The notes under the pieces: model-generated | The model's database searches: none | The model's input: the letters and a program-made list of their open reading frames with translations, nothing else | What the model was told of the DNA's origin: nothing | From: Candidatus Saccharibacteria bacterium UBA3218 | Lineage (GTDB): Bacteria; Patescibacteriota; Saccharimonadia; Saccharimonadales; Saccharimonadaceae | Length of the DNA: 29,387 nucleotides | Assembly: GCA_002363125.1 (NCBI GenBank) | Contig: DEWE01000005.1 | Span: 1 to 29,387 of the forward strand | Direction of reading: 5' to 3' | Translations under genes and position numbers: made by a program | Part shown: positions 16,528 to 25,038 of the stretch, piece by piece | Layout of the letters: every line of letters starts with the position of its first letter | How positions within the stretch are numbered: position 1 is the first letter of the stretch

Positions 16528-17825
16528 TTATCTATTCTACGATAGATAGCCACATCATTTGTATAATAATTCCCTATACCAGCAGTTCTATCGCCATAAG
16601 AAGCAGACGCTATACCTCTGATGCCATTTTTTTCTATATACATTTCTACGTGCCCATTACCGATCCTTATATCACCAGATCTTAAAGAACCATCGTTAAC
16701 ACTATGCCATAATGCAGATGATGAAAGATAGTTTCTCTGGTTGCTCACGCCACAACATGCGAAACTCGTATCTGCACCAGTAATACGCATCACCGTAGCT
16801 ATAAATGCATCACAACTAGCACCGATCTGAACCCAACTATCAGGATAAGTATTTAAGCCAACTACGTTTATAGCATTTTGATATATACTCGTGGGTTCAG
16901 TTACGCTACTAAATTTATTGGGGTCATATTCAACTCCTAGTGTTCCACACGCATCGCTCCCTATACTACAATAGCGAGCAAACGAAATGGCAGTATCAGT
17001 AATCACATCACTCCAACTCCTCTGCGGTTCAGGTTCTGGCTCAGGTTCGGGATCAGGTTCGGGATCAGGCTCTGGGTCGGGAGTTGGTTCTGGATATAAA
17101 TCTAGGGCGTAGCCTATATTAGATTCATATGTGCCTTCTATAGTTTCTGGTGGTAACGTAAAACAAAACTCTACTTTGGTAGAGTCACCTATTGAGGTGG
17201 CTACATTAATATCTTTTATGGTAACAACATTATCTGAGATTGGTTTTATATTATCACTATTGTTTGTTCTATATCCCCATTTATCAGAAGAGATTTTTAC
17301 GGTTTCATCCGATTTAGACTTCATATCAGTAGCTCGCATACTTAGTTTGTATCCAGCTGCGGTTGACTGAGTCATAGATATAGTGCCTTTGCCACAAGCT
17401 ACAACTGGATTTTCTTCGTCTAGTTGCGCCTTAATTGTTATAATTTCGTCTGCAGAGTATGGGTCGCTATTTAAGGCTTTTGCTTCATCCTTTAAGACAT
17501 TGACCATACCAATAGTACTACACAAGATCAAAAGGCCCATTGTGGCTAATGACGTATATAATATATATGAACCCTTTCTACTTACGCCATTAAAACCTAT
17601 CTTCTTCTTGTTTCTATATCTAGAAATAAACATTGCTAAGGAAACTAAGGCTACAATAATTAATACTATTAAAATAAAGGCTTTTAAATTAAAACCACCC
17701 TGAGAGCTAATGGTATTAGTAAAATGTCCTGTTTCTGGGGTTAATACGGGATCCGAATTGGTATCCGGAATTGGCATAGGATCATCTGGCGAGGCAGAGA
17801 CCACTAACCTTAAAATTGTGTCCAT
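16524..17825 (-). CDS. membrane-anchored NlpC/P60-like cysteine peptidase (probable cell-wall hydrolase)
   Basis: 433 residues. A short Pro-rich N-terminus contains a TPETG motif (29-33), then TM1 (about 47-68), a basic cytoplasmic loop (RYRNKKK), TM2 (about 88-110), an extracytoplasmic beta-rich region (about 125-240), a Pro/Glu/Asp linker (245-268) and a C-terminal peptidase-like domain. That domain has ASCDAFIATVMR (candidate nucleophile Cys338) and RSGDIRIGNGHVEMYI (candidate His392), matching the order of NlpC/P60 catalytic motifs. Inferred role: cleaving peptidoglycan peptides of itself or a neighbour cell. The peptidase call rests on motifs only. Ribosome site AAAGGAAAC. Shares its promoter type with the LRR gene. 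Confidence 0.75.
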   Translation of the reverse strand: MDTILRLVVSASPDDPMPIPDTNSDPVLTPETGHFTNTISSQGGFNLKAFILIVLIIVALVSLAMFISRYRNKKKIGFNGVSRKGSYILYTSLATMGLLILCSTIGMVNVLKDEAKALNSDPYSADEIITIKAQLDEENPVVACGKGTISMTQSTAAGYKLSMRATDMKSKSDETVKISSDKWGYRTNNSDNIKPISDNVVTIKDINVATSIGDSTKVEFCFTLPPETIEGTYESNIGYALDLYPEPTPDPEPDPEPDPEPEPEPEPQRSWSDVITDTAISFARYCSIGSDACGTLGVEYDPNKFSSVTEPTSIYQNAINVVGLNTYPDSWVQIGASCDAFIATVMRITGADTSFACCGVSNQRNYLSSSALWHSVNDGSLRSGDIRIGNGHVEMYIEKNGIRGIASASYGDRTAGIGNYYTNDVAIYRRIDN

Positions 17826-17868
17826 TTTTGTTTCCTTTGTTTATTTTGATATAACCTTTATGGTTGTG

Positions 17869-17896
17869 ATTATACCCACCCCCCAAAAAAAGTCAA
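17869..17896 (-). promoter_or_regulatory. peptidase-gene promoter with G-rich spacer
   Basis: Minus-strand TTGACT (17891-17896), 16 nt, TATAAT (17869-17874). The spacer is mostly a T-run then GGGGGGTGGG. It closely resembles the LRR promoter at 15516-15544, whose spacer is 17 nt. The -35 is part of an AAAAAGTC/GACTTTTT hairpin that may also end pgi transcription. Confidence 0.7.
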
Positions 17897-17903
17897 GGAC
17901 TTT

Positions 17904-19040
17904 TTATAGGCTTTGGTCAAGCAATTTTCTTAACTCTTTTTTGTAAATTTCTACCCCTGGCTGATCAAATGGGTTTACGCCAATTAATTTTGCGCTCACT
18001 GCACAAGCCAGCTCAAAGAAATATGTTAGCTCGCCAAAACCTTTTTCATCAAAAGATGGAACATTGATATTTAGCACTGGTATTTCACCCTCTGCATGAG
18101 CAATCCTTACTGCAGCCACAATTTTCTTATTTAAGTCATCGGTCGGAAAATCTATAATCGTTTCAAACAAATTCCTACGTCCATCTTGTATATACTGCCC
18201 CATTGAATGTAGATCCGTAGAATAAATCACTGAATCCGGCAAAATCCCTCGCTTATCCTTACCCTCAGATTCACCAAATAGTTGCTTGAGCCACTCATTA
18301 AAATACATCGTAGATGGCTCGAAACTTGCAAATATTTCTGTATCATATTTTTTCGTATCCAAAGCATAACGCATCCAAGCATAATTTATAGCTGGTTCCA
18401 CCGCAGTCTCCATTGCCTCCGCCGCACCCTCCAGCAATTTATCCACGTCAACACCAGCCACCGCCATTGGCAAAAGTCCAACCGCAGTGAGCACCGAGTA
18501 TCTCCCGCCGATATTATCAGGAACCACGAATTTCGTATAATTATTCTGCACTGCCTCATCGTGAAGTGCACCCTGCTTTGCATCCGTAGTCGCATAAATT
18601 CTTTTCGACGCTTCTTCTGCACCATATTTTTCTATTAATTTCTTTTTAAAGACTTCAAACGCAATTGCCGGTTCTATAGTCGTACCAGATTTTGATATCA
18701 CATTGATCGAAAAATCATGGTCACCAAGTTTTTCTAACGCCCATTCAAGCTCACGTTTGCTTAAAGAATTTCCGGCATAAATAATCTCGGTTTCAGATTT
18801 TGGTCTTAAAGCTTCGATTATCGCACGATGCCCCAAATACGATCCACCAATACCAATACAAACTAGATATTCACTATCCTCATTAATCTTCTTTGCCGCT
18901 TCTTTTATCCTGACAAACTCACCCATATCGTATTTTTTTGGCAATTCCATCCAACCACCCATCTTATCATTTTTTATCTCTTCCAAAATACTATTGATCT
19001 TATTTTTATCTATGTCAGCGCTAAAATTAACTTTTATCAT
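17904..19040 (-). CDS. pgi: glucose-6-phosphate isomerase (short form)
   Basis: 378 residues from the chosen start. PGI motifs: GIGGSYLGHRAIIEAL, SKSGTTIEPAIAFEVF, GGRYSVLTAVGLLPM, FGESEGKDKRGILP, LHSMGQYIQDG and NPFDQPGVEIYKKELRKLL. It interconverts glucose-6-phosphate and fructose-6-phosphate. It is shorter than the E. coli enzyme, near the length seen in Firmicutes-type PGIs with some trimming. The frame runs to an ATG at 19058, but the ATG at 19040 has an ideal GGAGGT just upstream, so I start there. Divergent from the 19139 gene. Confidence 0.95.
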   Translation of the reverse strand: MIKVNFSADIDKNKINSILEEIKNDKMGGWMELPKKYDMGEFVRIKEAAKKINEDSEYLVCIGIGGSYLGHRAIIEALRPKSETEIIYAGNSLSKRELEWALEKLGDHDFSINVISKSGTTIEPAIAFEVFKKKLIEKYGAEEASKRIYATTDAKQGALHDEAVQNNYTKFVVPDNIGGRYSVLTAVGLLPMAVAGVDVDKLLEGAAEAMETAVEPAINYAWMRYALDTKKYDTEIFASFEPSTMYFNEWLKQLFGESEGKDKRGILPDSVIYSTDLHSMGQYIQDGRRNLFETIIDFPTDDLNKKIVAAVRIAHAEGEIPVLNINVPSFDEKGFGELTYFFELACAVSAKLIGVNPFDQPGVEIYKKELRKLLDQSL

Positions 19041-19062
19041 TTTACCTCCATTGTACATTAAA

Positions 19063-19071
19063 ATTATATCA
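19063..19071 (-). promoter_or_regulatory. extended -10 promoter of pgi
   Basis: Minus-strand TGA-TATAAT, 22 nt before the ATG at 19040, with GGAGGT between. Confidence 0.65.
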
Positions 19072-19075
19072 CATA

Positions 19076-19104
19076 TTGTACTTGTGCTAATAATATGTTA
19101 TAAT
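19076..19104 (+). promoter_or_regulatory. promoter of the 19139 small gene
   Basis: TTGTAC (19076-19081), 17 nt, TATAAT (19099-19104), also preceded by TGT as an extended -10. It overlaps the divergent pgi promoter region. Confidence 0.7.
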
Positions 19105-19138
19105 ATAAATACGGGTATATCGCTGAGGAGGTGGCGTA

Positions 19139-19387
19139 ATGCTTTATATAGTATCCGTAAAACTAAAGGAGAATAGTGGGGGAATTTTAAACTATCTTAG
19201 GAACAAAGGTTTCCAGATTTATAAATACAGCCCCCTCACTGGCACTTTAGATGACTACAAAGACCATACAATAAAGACACATTATAAGTGCATTTACAAT
19301 GGTCAAACCTTACCCCAGCAAGAGGTGTTAAAAAAATTGGAAGAAAATGCAGTTACTGAATTTTTAATCGAGAAACGGCAGACTTAA
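19139..19387 (+). CDS. small protein of unknown function (82 residues)
   Basis: A very strong ribosome site (GAGGAGGT, 19124-19131) and a full -35/-10 promoter precede this ORF, and an 11-bp intrinsic terminator follows 21 nt after its stop, so it is a real single-gene unit. The protein is hydrophilic with no signal or membrane segment. It starts MLYIVSVKLKE and has beta/alpha-like alternation ending in a Leu/Glu-rich helix. I do not recognise the family. Confidence 0.75.
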   Translation: MLYIVSVKLKENSGGILNYLRNKGFQIYKYSPLTGTLDDYKDHTIKTHYKCIYNGQTLPQQEVLKKLEENAVTEFLIEKRQT

Positions 19388-19407
19388 TCCAATAATCATA
19401 CGCCTCC

Positions 19408-19438
19408 ACCCCCGTACATTCTGTACGGGGGTATTTTT
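19408..19438 (+). terminator. intrinsic terminator of the 19139 gene
   Basis: 11-bp perfect stem ACCCCCGTACA/TGTACGGGGGT with a TTC loop, then ATTTTTAT. The tail runs directly into the tRNA-Leu promoter. Confidence 0.9.
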
Positions 19439-19439
19439 A

Positions 19440-19448
19440 TGTTATAAT
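19440..19448 (+). promoter_or_regulatory. extended -10 promoter of tRNA-Leu
   Basis: TGT-TATAAT, 8 nt before the mature tRNA 5' end. The -35 position falls in the preceding terminator hairpin. Confidence 0.65.
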
Positions 19449-19456
19449 ATCAACAT

Positions 19457-19543
19457 GCCCGAGTGGCGGAATTGGCAGACGCGCTAGCTTCAGGTGCTAG
19501 TGTCCTCACAGACGTGCAGGTTCAACCCCTGTCTCGGGCACCA
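19457..19543 (+). tRNA. tRNA-Leu(CAG)
   Basis: Acceptor GCCCGAG pairs with CTCGGGC, with discriminator A and encoded CCA. The anticodon stem CTAGC/GCTAG encloses TTCAGGT, giving anticodon CAG. The long variable arm of a class II tRNA is present, and the T-arm has GGTTCAACCC. It ends one base before the stop of the convergent 19545 gene. Confidence 0.95.
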
Positions 19544-19544
19544 T

Positions 19545-20453
19545 TTATTGATTTAGTGTTTTGATTTTCTTAAAATTTACCTTTTCTACAGCTTCCCTCA
19601 AAGCTTTTTCATTACCATAATAAGTTTGTTGTCCCGGACTATCGCTTAACATATGTTGTGCAAATGGAAAACATGCTGCTTTTTCTAAAACCGCTCCAAA
19701 TTTGCCAGTTCTAGCGGTAGCAACTTCTGCAATTTTTACATCACTAAGCGACACATCTAAAGCTTGCTTCATCTCTTCTGGAAAGAAAGTCAAAGAAAAC
19801 AAATCCCCATCCATCTCACCAGCAAGTTTACCATAAGCTATAGACGTATTCCCCTCTATCCAAAGACGCTGATCCAACTTTCTCATTTTTGCTTTCATTA
19901 AATTTGCCTGACATTCTACTTTCTTTGCCCCATCTATACTTTTCATCTCGCATACGAAATCACCCTCACACGTAGTAGTCATTACTACGGCCTTTGCATC
20001 CGGAGATTTCAAACCATGTTTCTCGTCATAAGAAATCGTATCGCTAATATAATCCATCATCACCCAACTCAGAAGCCCAGTTTTTGTGTTTTCTGCCACT
20101 AAGTAAAATTCCGCCCTCGCCCCCCAAAACACGCTAGTATGAATTCTGAACATACTAACTATTCCGTAATGCTTTTCTTTGTCGCCTTCAAAAACCGCAG
20201 ATTTTGCCGGCACAAAACCATCCGGCATAAATTTTTGCACCTTGCTTGGGTCAGGTATTTCGTAAAACAAGAAAAAACAATACGGCTCTACCACAAAAGG
20301 CATTTTGTCGGCTTTTTTCGTGGCGCTTGTTACAATCTTTCGTTGCAAACATACCGGCAATTTTGATAATTTAGTTTGCAAATAATGCGTTTTCCCAACG
20401 CCCATTGGGTCTACTAATTTTTCTACACCCTTAGAGTATTCAAGTATATTCAT
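19545..20453 (-). CDS. acetoacetate-decarboxylase-like / DUF2071-like protein, tentative
   Basis: 302 residues, soluble, no signal or membrane helix. The middle (about 50-250) has a beta-rich pattern reminiscent of the acetoacetate decarboxylase superfamily: FFLFYEIPDPSKVQKFMPDGF near the start and FYLVAENTKTGLLSWVMMDY later. I cannot identify the catalytic lysine with confidence, so enzyme activity is unproven. The ATG is 3 nt after the pepN stop with no Shine-Dalgarno; a TGC-TATAAT box in the end of pepN lies 7 nt upstream, so it may have its own leaderless mRNA. Convergent with tRNA-Leu. Confidence 0.6.
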   Translation of the reverse strand: MNILEYSKGVEKLVDPMGVGKTHYLQTKLSKLPVCLQRKIVTSATKKADKMPFVVEPYCFFLFYEIPDPSKVQKFMPDGFVPAKSAVFEGDKEKHYGIVSMFRIHTSVFWGARAEFYLVAENTKTGLLSWVMMDYISDTISYDEKHGLKSPDAKAVVMTTTCEGDFVCEMKSIDGAKKVECQANLMKAKMRKLDQRLWIEGNTSIAYGKLAGEMDGDLFSLTFFPEEMKQALDVSLSDVKIAEVATARTGKFGAVLEKAACFPFAQHMLSDSPGQQTYYGNEKALREAVEKVNFKKIKTLNQ

Positions 20454-20456
20454 GAC

Positions 20457-22913
20457 TTAAATTATAGCATATACGGATTGCTGATCAGCTTCTATCAACT
20501 TCAACCTTGCTTCAATTTCATTCTTGCCAATTTTAATTGCCCTATTTAAACCCGGTTTATCTTTCATCGGCATGAAGAACTCTTTCCATTCCTTATATTC
20601 TTTTTTAGTCCTTATTACATTCGCCATGTACCGCGGATAATCATCGAGAGATTTTTCGCCAGACATCTTTTTTACATAATCCCAATTTTCAGTAAGCCAC
20701 TTATACACTTTTTCGCGCAATCTCGGATTACGATATAAATAAACAAATAAATGCGTCTGGTCCTGCGGTTTCACAATCTCCGGTTCGTTCAAAAGTTTCA
20801 TCATTTTTTCTAAAACTTTATCATTCTTTGACACAGTACCAGCAAATAGCAACTCAAATTTAATCTCCGGATCGGCAGTTTTTTGATATCTATCTATATA
20901 TTCGTCAATCATATCTGGCTCTATATATAATTTTACATCTATAATATCTTCACGAATTTCCGAATCCATCTTGCTATAGTCGTTATTATACATTTTAGCT
21001 AGCGCCTGCAAATTCTCCGCAGTTTCAGCATAAAAATCCAATGCGAGAAGCACTGATCTTAGCCTAATTGTGTTTTCATCATCATTCTCTTGCGTTTTCA
21101 AACCTAGTTCTTTTAGCTTTGGCGCCACCAATTCACCTACAAATTTTTTAAATTTCTTTTCCTCTTTGGAGTCCGGATCAAAGAAGATTTTTAAATTAGA
21201 CACGATCGAAAGTATGATATGCCACACTGCCGCCGAATTTTCATTTTTAAATTTTTTAAGCAGTGGAATTAATGAAGCCGCACTTACGAGTTCCGTCTTT
21301 GCTAACAAATTACGATCTATTAACAATCTAACTCTTTCTTCTAATCCTAGGTCATCAAATTTATTTAGCCTATCTTCAAGCTCTTCGTCCGACAAATTCA
21401 ATATATAATGCCCTGTCATATCTTCACTAATTTCAGGAATTGGCCATTCTTCCTTTGACATAGAACCATCGATCAAAAATCTCTTTTGCTCACCACCCGT
21501 AATCACTGGATATCCTGGTTTATCAATAAAAGCATGCATCAATTTGCTTGGATCAAATTTTGCATAAGGTTTGAGACTACGCCACAAATCATCGCCTACT
21601 GTATTTTTATATTCATATTTCTTGAAATAATCTTTTATGCCCTTGCAAAAATCATCCCAACCCATCAAGCGAATCAGCATCAACATCAATCTTGCGCCCT
21701 TTGAATAAACGATTGCGCCATCAAACAAAGTTGCAATTTCCGCCGGATCGGAAACATCCTGATGAACCGACTGCACGCCGGTGTAAGCGTCACGCATCAA
21801 GGCCACATAAGAATCACCAGTAAAAAATCCTTCAAAAATCTTATATTCTGGATGAATATAATCTACTGCATAATATTCCATCACACTAGCAAAAGATTCA
21901 TTCAACCATAAATCATTCCACCACTCCATCGTTACAAGATCACCAAACCACTGATGAGACAATTCGTGTGCCACGGTAAGCGCCACACTCTTTTTAGTGC
22001 CAAGTGTTGCATTTTTACCAACCAGCATCATAGATTCGCGATAGGTTACAAGTCCCCAGTTTTCCATCGCTCCAGCTTCAAAGTCCGGCAAAGCCACTTG
22101 GTCCAATTTTTTCAAAGGATACGGCACGCCAAAATTATCATCATAAAATTCCAAACTTTTTGCTGCAATCTCATTTGCAAAGTCTACTGAATCTAAATCT
22201 TGTGCTAAAGTTGCATAAGTTGTAATCTCTACTCCATGCGCATTTTTGATAGTTTTACCATGAAACCTACCAATTACCCACGCCAAAAGATACGTACTCA
22301 TTCGTGGCGTCAGCTCAAATACCGTAGTCCTAAAGCCAGAACTAAAATTCGGTTCGGTGCCGCGTCCGTCCGGCCCATCGCCATGGGCGGACGGCGCTAT
22401 CTCTCGCGCTGCCACGCTCCGAAATACATCTAACCGAACTTTAGCTTCTGGCATATTAGACAACACCAAATCCTCCGAATCTTCTGGCACGGAGATTGAT
22501 AATTCAAATATTGCTTTGGCTGCTGGCTCATCAATACAAGGAAAAGCTTCCCTGGCATAATGACTCTCAAACTGAGTCGCTACTATCACCTCTGTTTTTC
22601 CATTATACTCATAGGTAGAAAGGTAGGCTCCTTGCATGTTTTCATTAAGAGTGCCATGATACTCTATTTCTACATCCAAATCACCTCTAGGTACCTTAGA
22701 GAGCGTCAAAACACCATCTTCCAAACCAAAATCACACTTTTTTCCATTTACTAAAACACTATCAACAGATAAGCCTACTGCGTGAAATTTAACATTTTCG
22801 GCCTTAGAAACGCCATTTACCATTACTTTTCCATCAATAGTCTTGGCTTTCTTATCTATGTATAAATCCAAAACATATTTCTCTGGTACAAAATAATCTA
22901 AAAACCTCTCCAT
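20457..22913 (-). CDS. pepN: M1-family metallo-aminopeptidase, carrying an in-frame hairpin insert
   Basis: 818 residues. The M1 signatures are intact: GAMENWGL (about 281-288) and HELSHQWFGDLVTMEWWNDLWLNESF, giving zinc ligands His316, His320 and Glu339 (HExxH-x18-E). It removes N-terminal residues from peptides, useful to an amino-acid-scavenging cell. Residues about 155-193, between SNMPEAK and TTVFELTPRMSTYLL, are a foreign-looking insert of Ala/Arg/Gly/Asp-rich sequence encoded by the GC-rich palindromic segment at 22335-22452, shared with pcrA. The insert lies in the N-terminal beta domain before the catalytic domain and leaves the frame open. It follows ftsH by 24 nt, with a strong GGAGGT, so they are likely one operon. 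Confidence 0.92.
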   Translation of the reverse strand: MERFLDYFVPEKYVLDLYIDKKAKTIDGKVMVNGVSKAENVKFHAVGLSVDSVLVNGKKCDFGLEDGVLTLSKVPRGDLDVEIEYHGTLNENMQGAYLSTYEYNGKTEVIVATQFESHYAREAFPCIDEPAAKAIFELSISVPEDSEDLVLSNMPEAKVRLDVFRSVAAREIAPSAHGDGPDGRGTEPNFSSGFRTTVFELTPRMSTYLLAWVIGRFHGKTIKNAHGVEITTYATLAQDLDSVDFANEIAAKSLEFYDDNFGVPYPLKKLDQVALPDFEAGAMENWGLVTYRESMMLVGKNATLGTKKSVALTVAHELSHQWFGDLVTMEWWNDLWLNESFASVMEYYAVDYIHPEYKIFEGFFTGDSYVALMRDAYTGVQSVHQDVSDPAEIATLFDGAIVYSKGARLMLMLIRLMGWDDFCKGIKDYFKKYEYKNTVGDDLWRSLKPYAKFDPSKLMHAFIDKPGYPVITGGEQKRFLIDGSMSKEEWPIPEISEDMTGHYILNLSDEELEDRLNKFDDLGLEERVRLLIDRNLLAKTELVSAASLIPLLKKFKNENSAAVWHIILSIVSNLKIFFDPDSKEEKKFKKFVGELVAPKLKELGLKTQENDDENTIRLRSVLLALDFYAETAENLQALAKMYNNDYSKMDSEIREDIIDVKLYIEPDMIDEYIDRYQKTADPEIKFELLFAGTVSKNDKVLEKMMKLLNEPEIVKPQDQTHLFVYLYRNPRLREKVYKWLTENWDYVKKMSGEKSLDDYPRYMANVIRTKKEYKEWKEFFMPMKDKPGLNRAIKIGKNEIEARLKLIEADQQSVYAII
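20461..20469 (-). promoter_or_regulatory. possible extended -10 promoter inside the 3' end of pepN
   Basis: Minus-strand TGC-TATAAT, 7 nt before the ATG at 20453. It overlaps the last pepN codons, so it may be partly a coding coincidence. Confidence 0.45.
22335..22452 (-). repeat. GC-rich in-frame palindromic element, copy A (in pepN)
   Basis: A 69-nt core (22359-22427), about 70% GC in an AT-rich gene, matches copy B in pcrA at 67 of 69 positions. In the coding strand it holds a 12-bp hairpin with one bulge (CCGTCC-GCCCAT, loop GGCG). Outer arms 22335-22354 and 22432-22452 pair with each other in RNA over 20 bp with one G-U pair and one bulged G; these arm sequences do not match those of copy B. 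The core encodes FRSVAAREIAPSAHGDGPDG-RG in frame. Confidence 0.9.
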
Positions 22914-22937
22914 TTCACCTCCACATTCTTTTAAGGT

Positions 22938-24857
22938 TTATTTATGCAATTTTGCAATTTCTGGCAATTTTGTGTTCTTCAAAATCGGTTCAAGCTCAGC
23001 CTCTTCCAAAGTTTCAGACTTCAAAAGCTCTTCGGCTAATGCATCGAGTACACCCTTGTTCATTTTCAAAACATCCTCAGCGCGCTTTGCGGCCTCATCA
23101 GATAATTTTTTGATTTCTGCATCAATAATTTCTGCTGTCTTTTCTGAATATGGTTTGCCAGTAGAAATCGTATAATAACCAGTAGCTTCGCTCGGAAATA
23201 CCAAGTTGCGCGTACCATCGCCCATACCTTCCTCAATGATCATAGACTTGGCAAGTTCGGCCACATTTTTTAGATCCGAAGATGCACCAGTTGTAACTGC
23301 ATCTTTACCAAAAATCAATTTTTCTGCCACCCGTCCGCCCATTGCACGAGCCAAAATATCTTTCAGTTCATAAATACTCTTATAGCTTCTGTCTTCAGGC
23401 GGCAAGAACCAAGTCACACCACCAGTAGAGCCACGCGGGATAATCGTAACCTTATGCACTGGATCAGAATCCGGAAGCACATGTCCCACAATTGCGTGCC
23501 CCGCTTCATGATATGCCGTAATCTTACGTTCTTTTTCGTTCATTACTTTTGATTTTCGCTCTGGGCCAATTGCTACTTTTTCAAAAGCCTCAGTCAAATC
23601 CTTATTAGAAATCGCTTTATGACCTTCACGTGCCGCCGTAATAGCTGCCTCATTTGCAATGTTTGCAAGATCCGCACCAGAAGACCCAGCAGTCTTCTTC
23701 GCCAAAGCTTCCAAATCTACATCTTCTTCTACTGGTTTACCCTTAAAATGGACTTTCAGAATCTCTAAACGATCTTTTCTTTCTGGCAAGGTAACGTTCA
23801 CGTGTCTATCAAAACGACCCGGGCGTAGAAGTGCCTTATCTAGCATATCTACACGGTTTGTCGCAGCCATCACGATCACACCGCTATCGTTATCAAAGCC
23901 ATCCATCTCTACCAAAATTTGGTTAAGCGTCTGCTCGTCTTCACGACCAGCACCACCTCTAGCATCACGTTTATGAGCCACAGCATCAATCTCATCAATA
24001 AAGATAATTGATGGCGCATTTTTCTTGGCTTTAGAAAACAAATCGCGTACTCTACTAGCGCCCACGCCCACAAACATTTCCGCAAATTCAGAACCAGAAA
24101 TCGAGAAGAATGGCACATCCGCTTCGCCGGCTACTGCACGTGCCATCAAAGTTTTACCAGTACCAGGCTCACCAGCAAGAAGTACGCCACGCGGAATCTT
24201 CGCACCCAACTTCTCATATTTTTTTGGATTTTTCAGGAAATCTACTATTTCTGTCAAATCCTGTTTCGCAGATTCATTACCAGCTACGTCTTTAAAAGTA
24301 ACTTTTTTCTTGTCTGGACCATAGAGCCTAGCTCTGGACTTACCAAAACTCATAGATTGACTGTTGGCCGCATTAGCCTGTCGCATCATCCAGCTAAAGA
24401 AAATCACTATGGCAATAATCGGCAATACCGTAAAAGCGATATTCAGAACAATTCCCCACACATCAACGTCTTCTTTGTATTCAATTACCGGATATTTTGA
24501 TTGGCAATCCGCTAAATCTTCACCGTCCAAGCCGTCACAATAATTTATCAAACCTTGGTCATACAAAGTACCAGATGGGTCCTTACGTGAAGTTTCTGTA
24601 GCTACATCTTTATCTTTCAAAGTTATATCAAGACTATCACCAGTAACCGTTATTTTTGCAATGTTTCCATCAGGGTCATTTGCCCTCTGAATTACTTCCG
24701 ATATTGGCACCTCAGTCTTGTTTGCTTCGCCATAATTCATGTTAGCTATAATTAAAGATCCAAAACAAATTAGAATAAAGGTAAACAAAATACTCCTAAT
24801 TGTATTTGATTTACTATTTTGTCTTCCTACTGGTTTCTTTGTCATTTTTTCCGCCAC
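22938..24857 (-). CDS. ftsH: ATP-dependent zinc metalloprotease FtsH
   Basis: 639 residues. TM1 (about 21-40), an extracytoplasmic domain (about 41-132) that contains two cysteines (about 107 and 118), TM2 (about 134-158), AAA+ domain with Walker A GEPGTGKT (229-236), Walker B FIDEID (286-291) and the second region of homology, then the protease motif HEAGH (450-454). It degrades membrane and soluble proteins from the inner face of the membrane. The start is GTG at 24857 with AAGGAGAT upstream; an internal ATG four codons later is less well placed. First gene of a probable ftsH-pepN operon. Confidence 0.97.
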   Translation of the reverse strand: MAEKMTKKPVGRQNSKSNTIRSILFTFILICFGSLIIANMNYGEANKTEVPISEVIQRANDPDGNIAKITVTGDSLDITLKDKDVATETSRKDPSGTLYDQGLINYCDGLDGEDLADCQSKYPVIEYKEDVDVWGIVLNIAFTVLPIIAIVIFFSWMMRQANAANSQSMSFGKSRARLYGPDKKKVTFKDVAGNESAKQDLTEIVDFLKNPKKYEKLGAKIPRGVLLAGEPGTGKTLMARAVAGEADVPFFSISGSEFAEMFVGVGASRVRDLFSKAKKNAPSIIFIDEIDAVAHKRDARGGAGREDEQTLNQILVEMDGFDNDSGVIVMAATNRVDMLDKALLRPGRFDRHVNVTLPERKDRLEILKVHFKGKPVEEDVDLEALAKKTAGSSGADLANIANEAAITAAREGHKAISNKDLTEAFEKVAIGPERKSKVMNEKERKITAYHEAGHAIVGHVLPDSDPVHKVTIIPRGSTGGVTWFLPPEDRSYKSIYELKDILARAMGGRVAEKLIFGKDAVTTGASSDLKNVAELAKSMIIEEGMGDGTRNLVFPSEATGYYTISTGKPYSEKTAEIIDAEIKKLSDEAAKRAEDVLKMNKGVLDALAEELLKSETLEEAELEPILKNTKLPEIAKLHK

Positions 24858-24879
24858 TTTTTTATCTCCTTATCTTATA

Positions 24880-24888
24880 ATTCTATCA
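24880..24888 (-). promoter_or_regulatory. extended -10 promoter of ftsH
   Basis: Minus-strand TGA-TAGAAT, about 22 nt before the GTG start, with AAGGAGAT in between. No CIRCE or other operator is seen. Confidence 0.55.
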
Positions 24889-24939
24889 CAATTTATAAAT
24901 TATAATGACTTTACTTTGTTTTAAATTTTACTCGAAATG

Positions 24940-24948
24940 TGCTATAAT
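24940..24948 (+). promoter_or_regulatory. extended -10 promoter of tRNA-Pro(TGG)
   Basis: TGC-TATAAT, 10 nt before the tRNA 5' end. Confidence 0.6.
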
Positions 24949-24958
24949 AATATAGTAA

Positions 24959-25034
24959 CTGGGTGTAGCACAGTTGGTAGCGCGCGACTTTTGGGAAGTC
25001 GAGGTCGCAGGTTCAAGTCCTGTCACCCAGACCA
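24959..25034 (+). tRNA. tRNA-Pro(TGG)
   Basis: Acceptor CTGGGTG/CACCCAG with discriminator A and encoded CCA. Anticodon stem CGACT/AGTCG encloses TTTGGGA, anticodon TGG. T-arm GGTTCAAGTCC. First of three tRNA-Pro genes in tandem. Confidence 0.95.
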
Positions 25035-25038
25035 TATA

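Noticed and set aside
22236..22560. Plus-strand ORFs over the pepN insert
   Set aside because: They are reverse-frame shadows of pepN opened by the GC-rich palindrome; the similar plus-strand frame at 28905-29096 is the same effect in pcrA.
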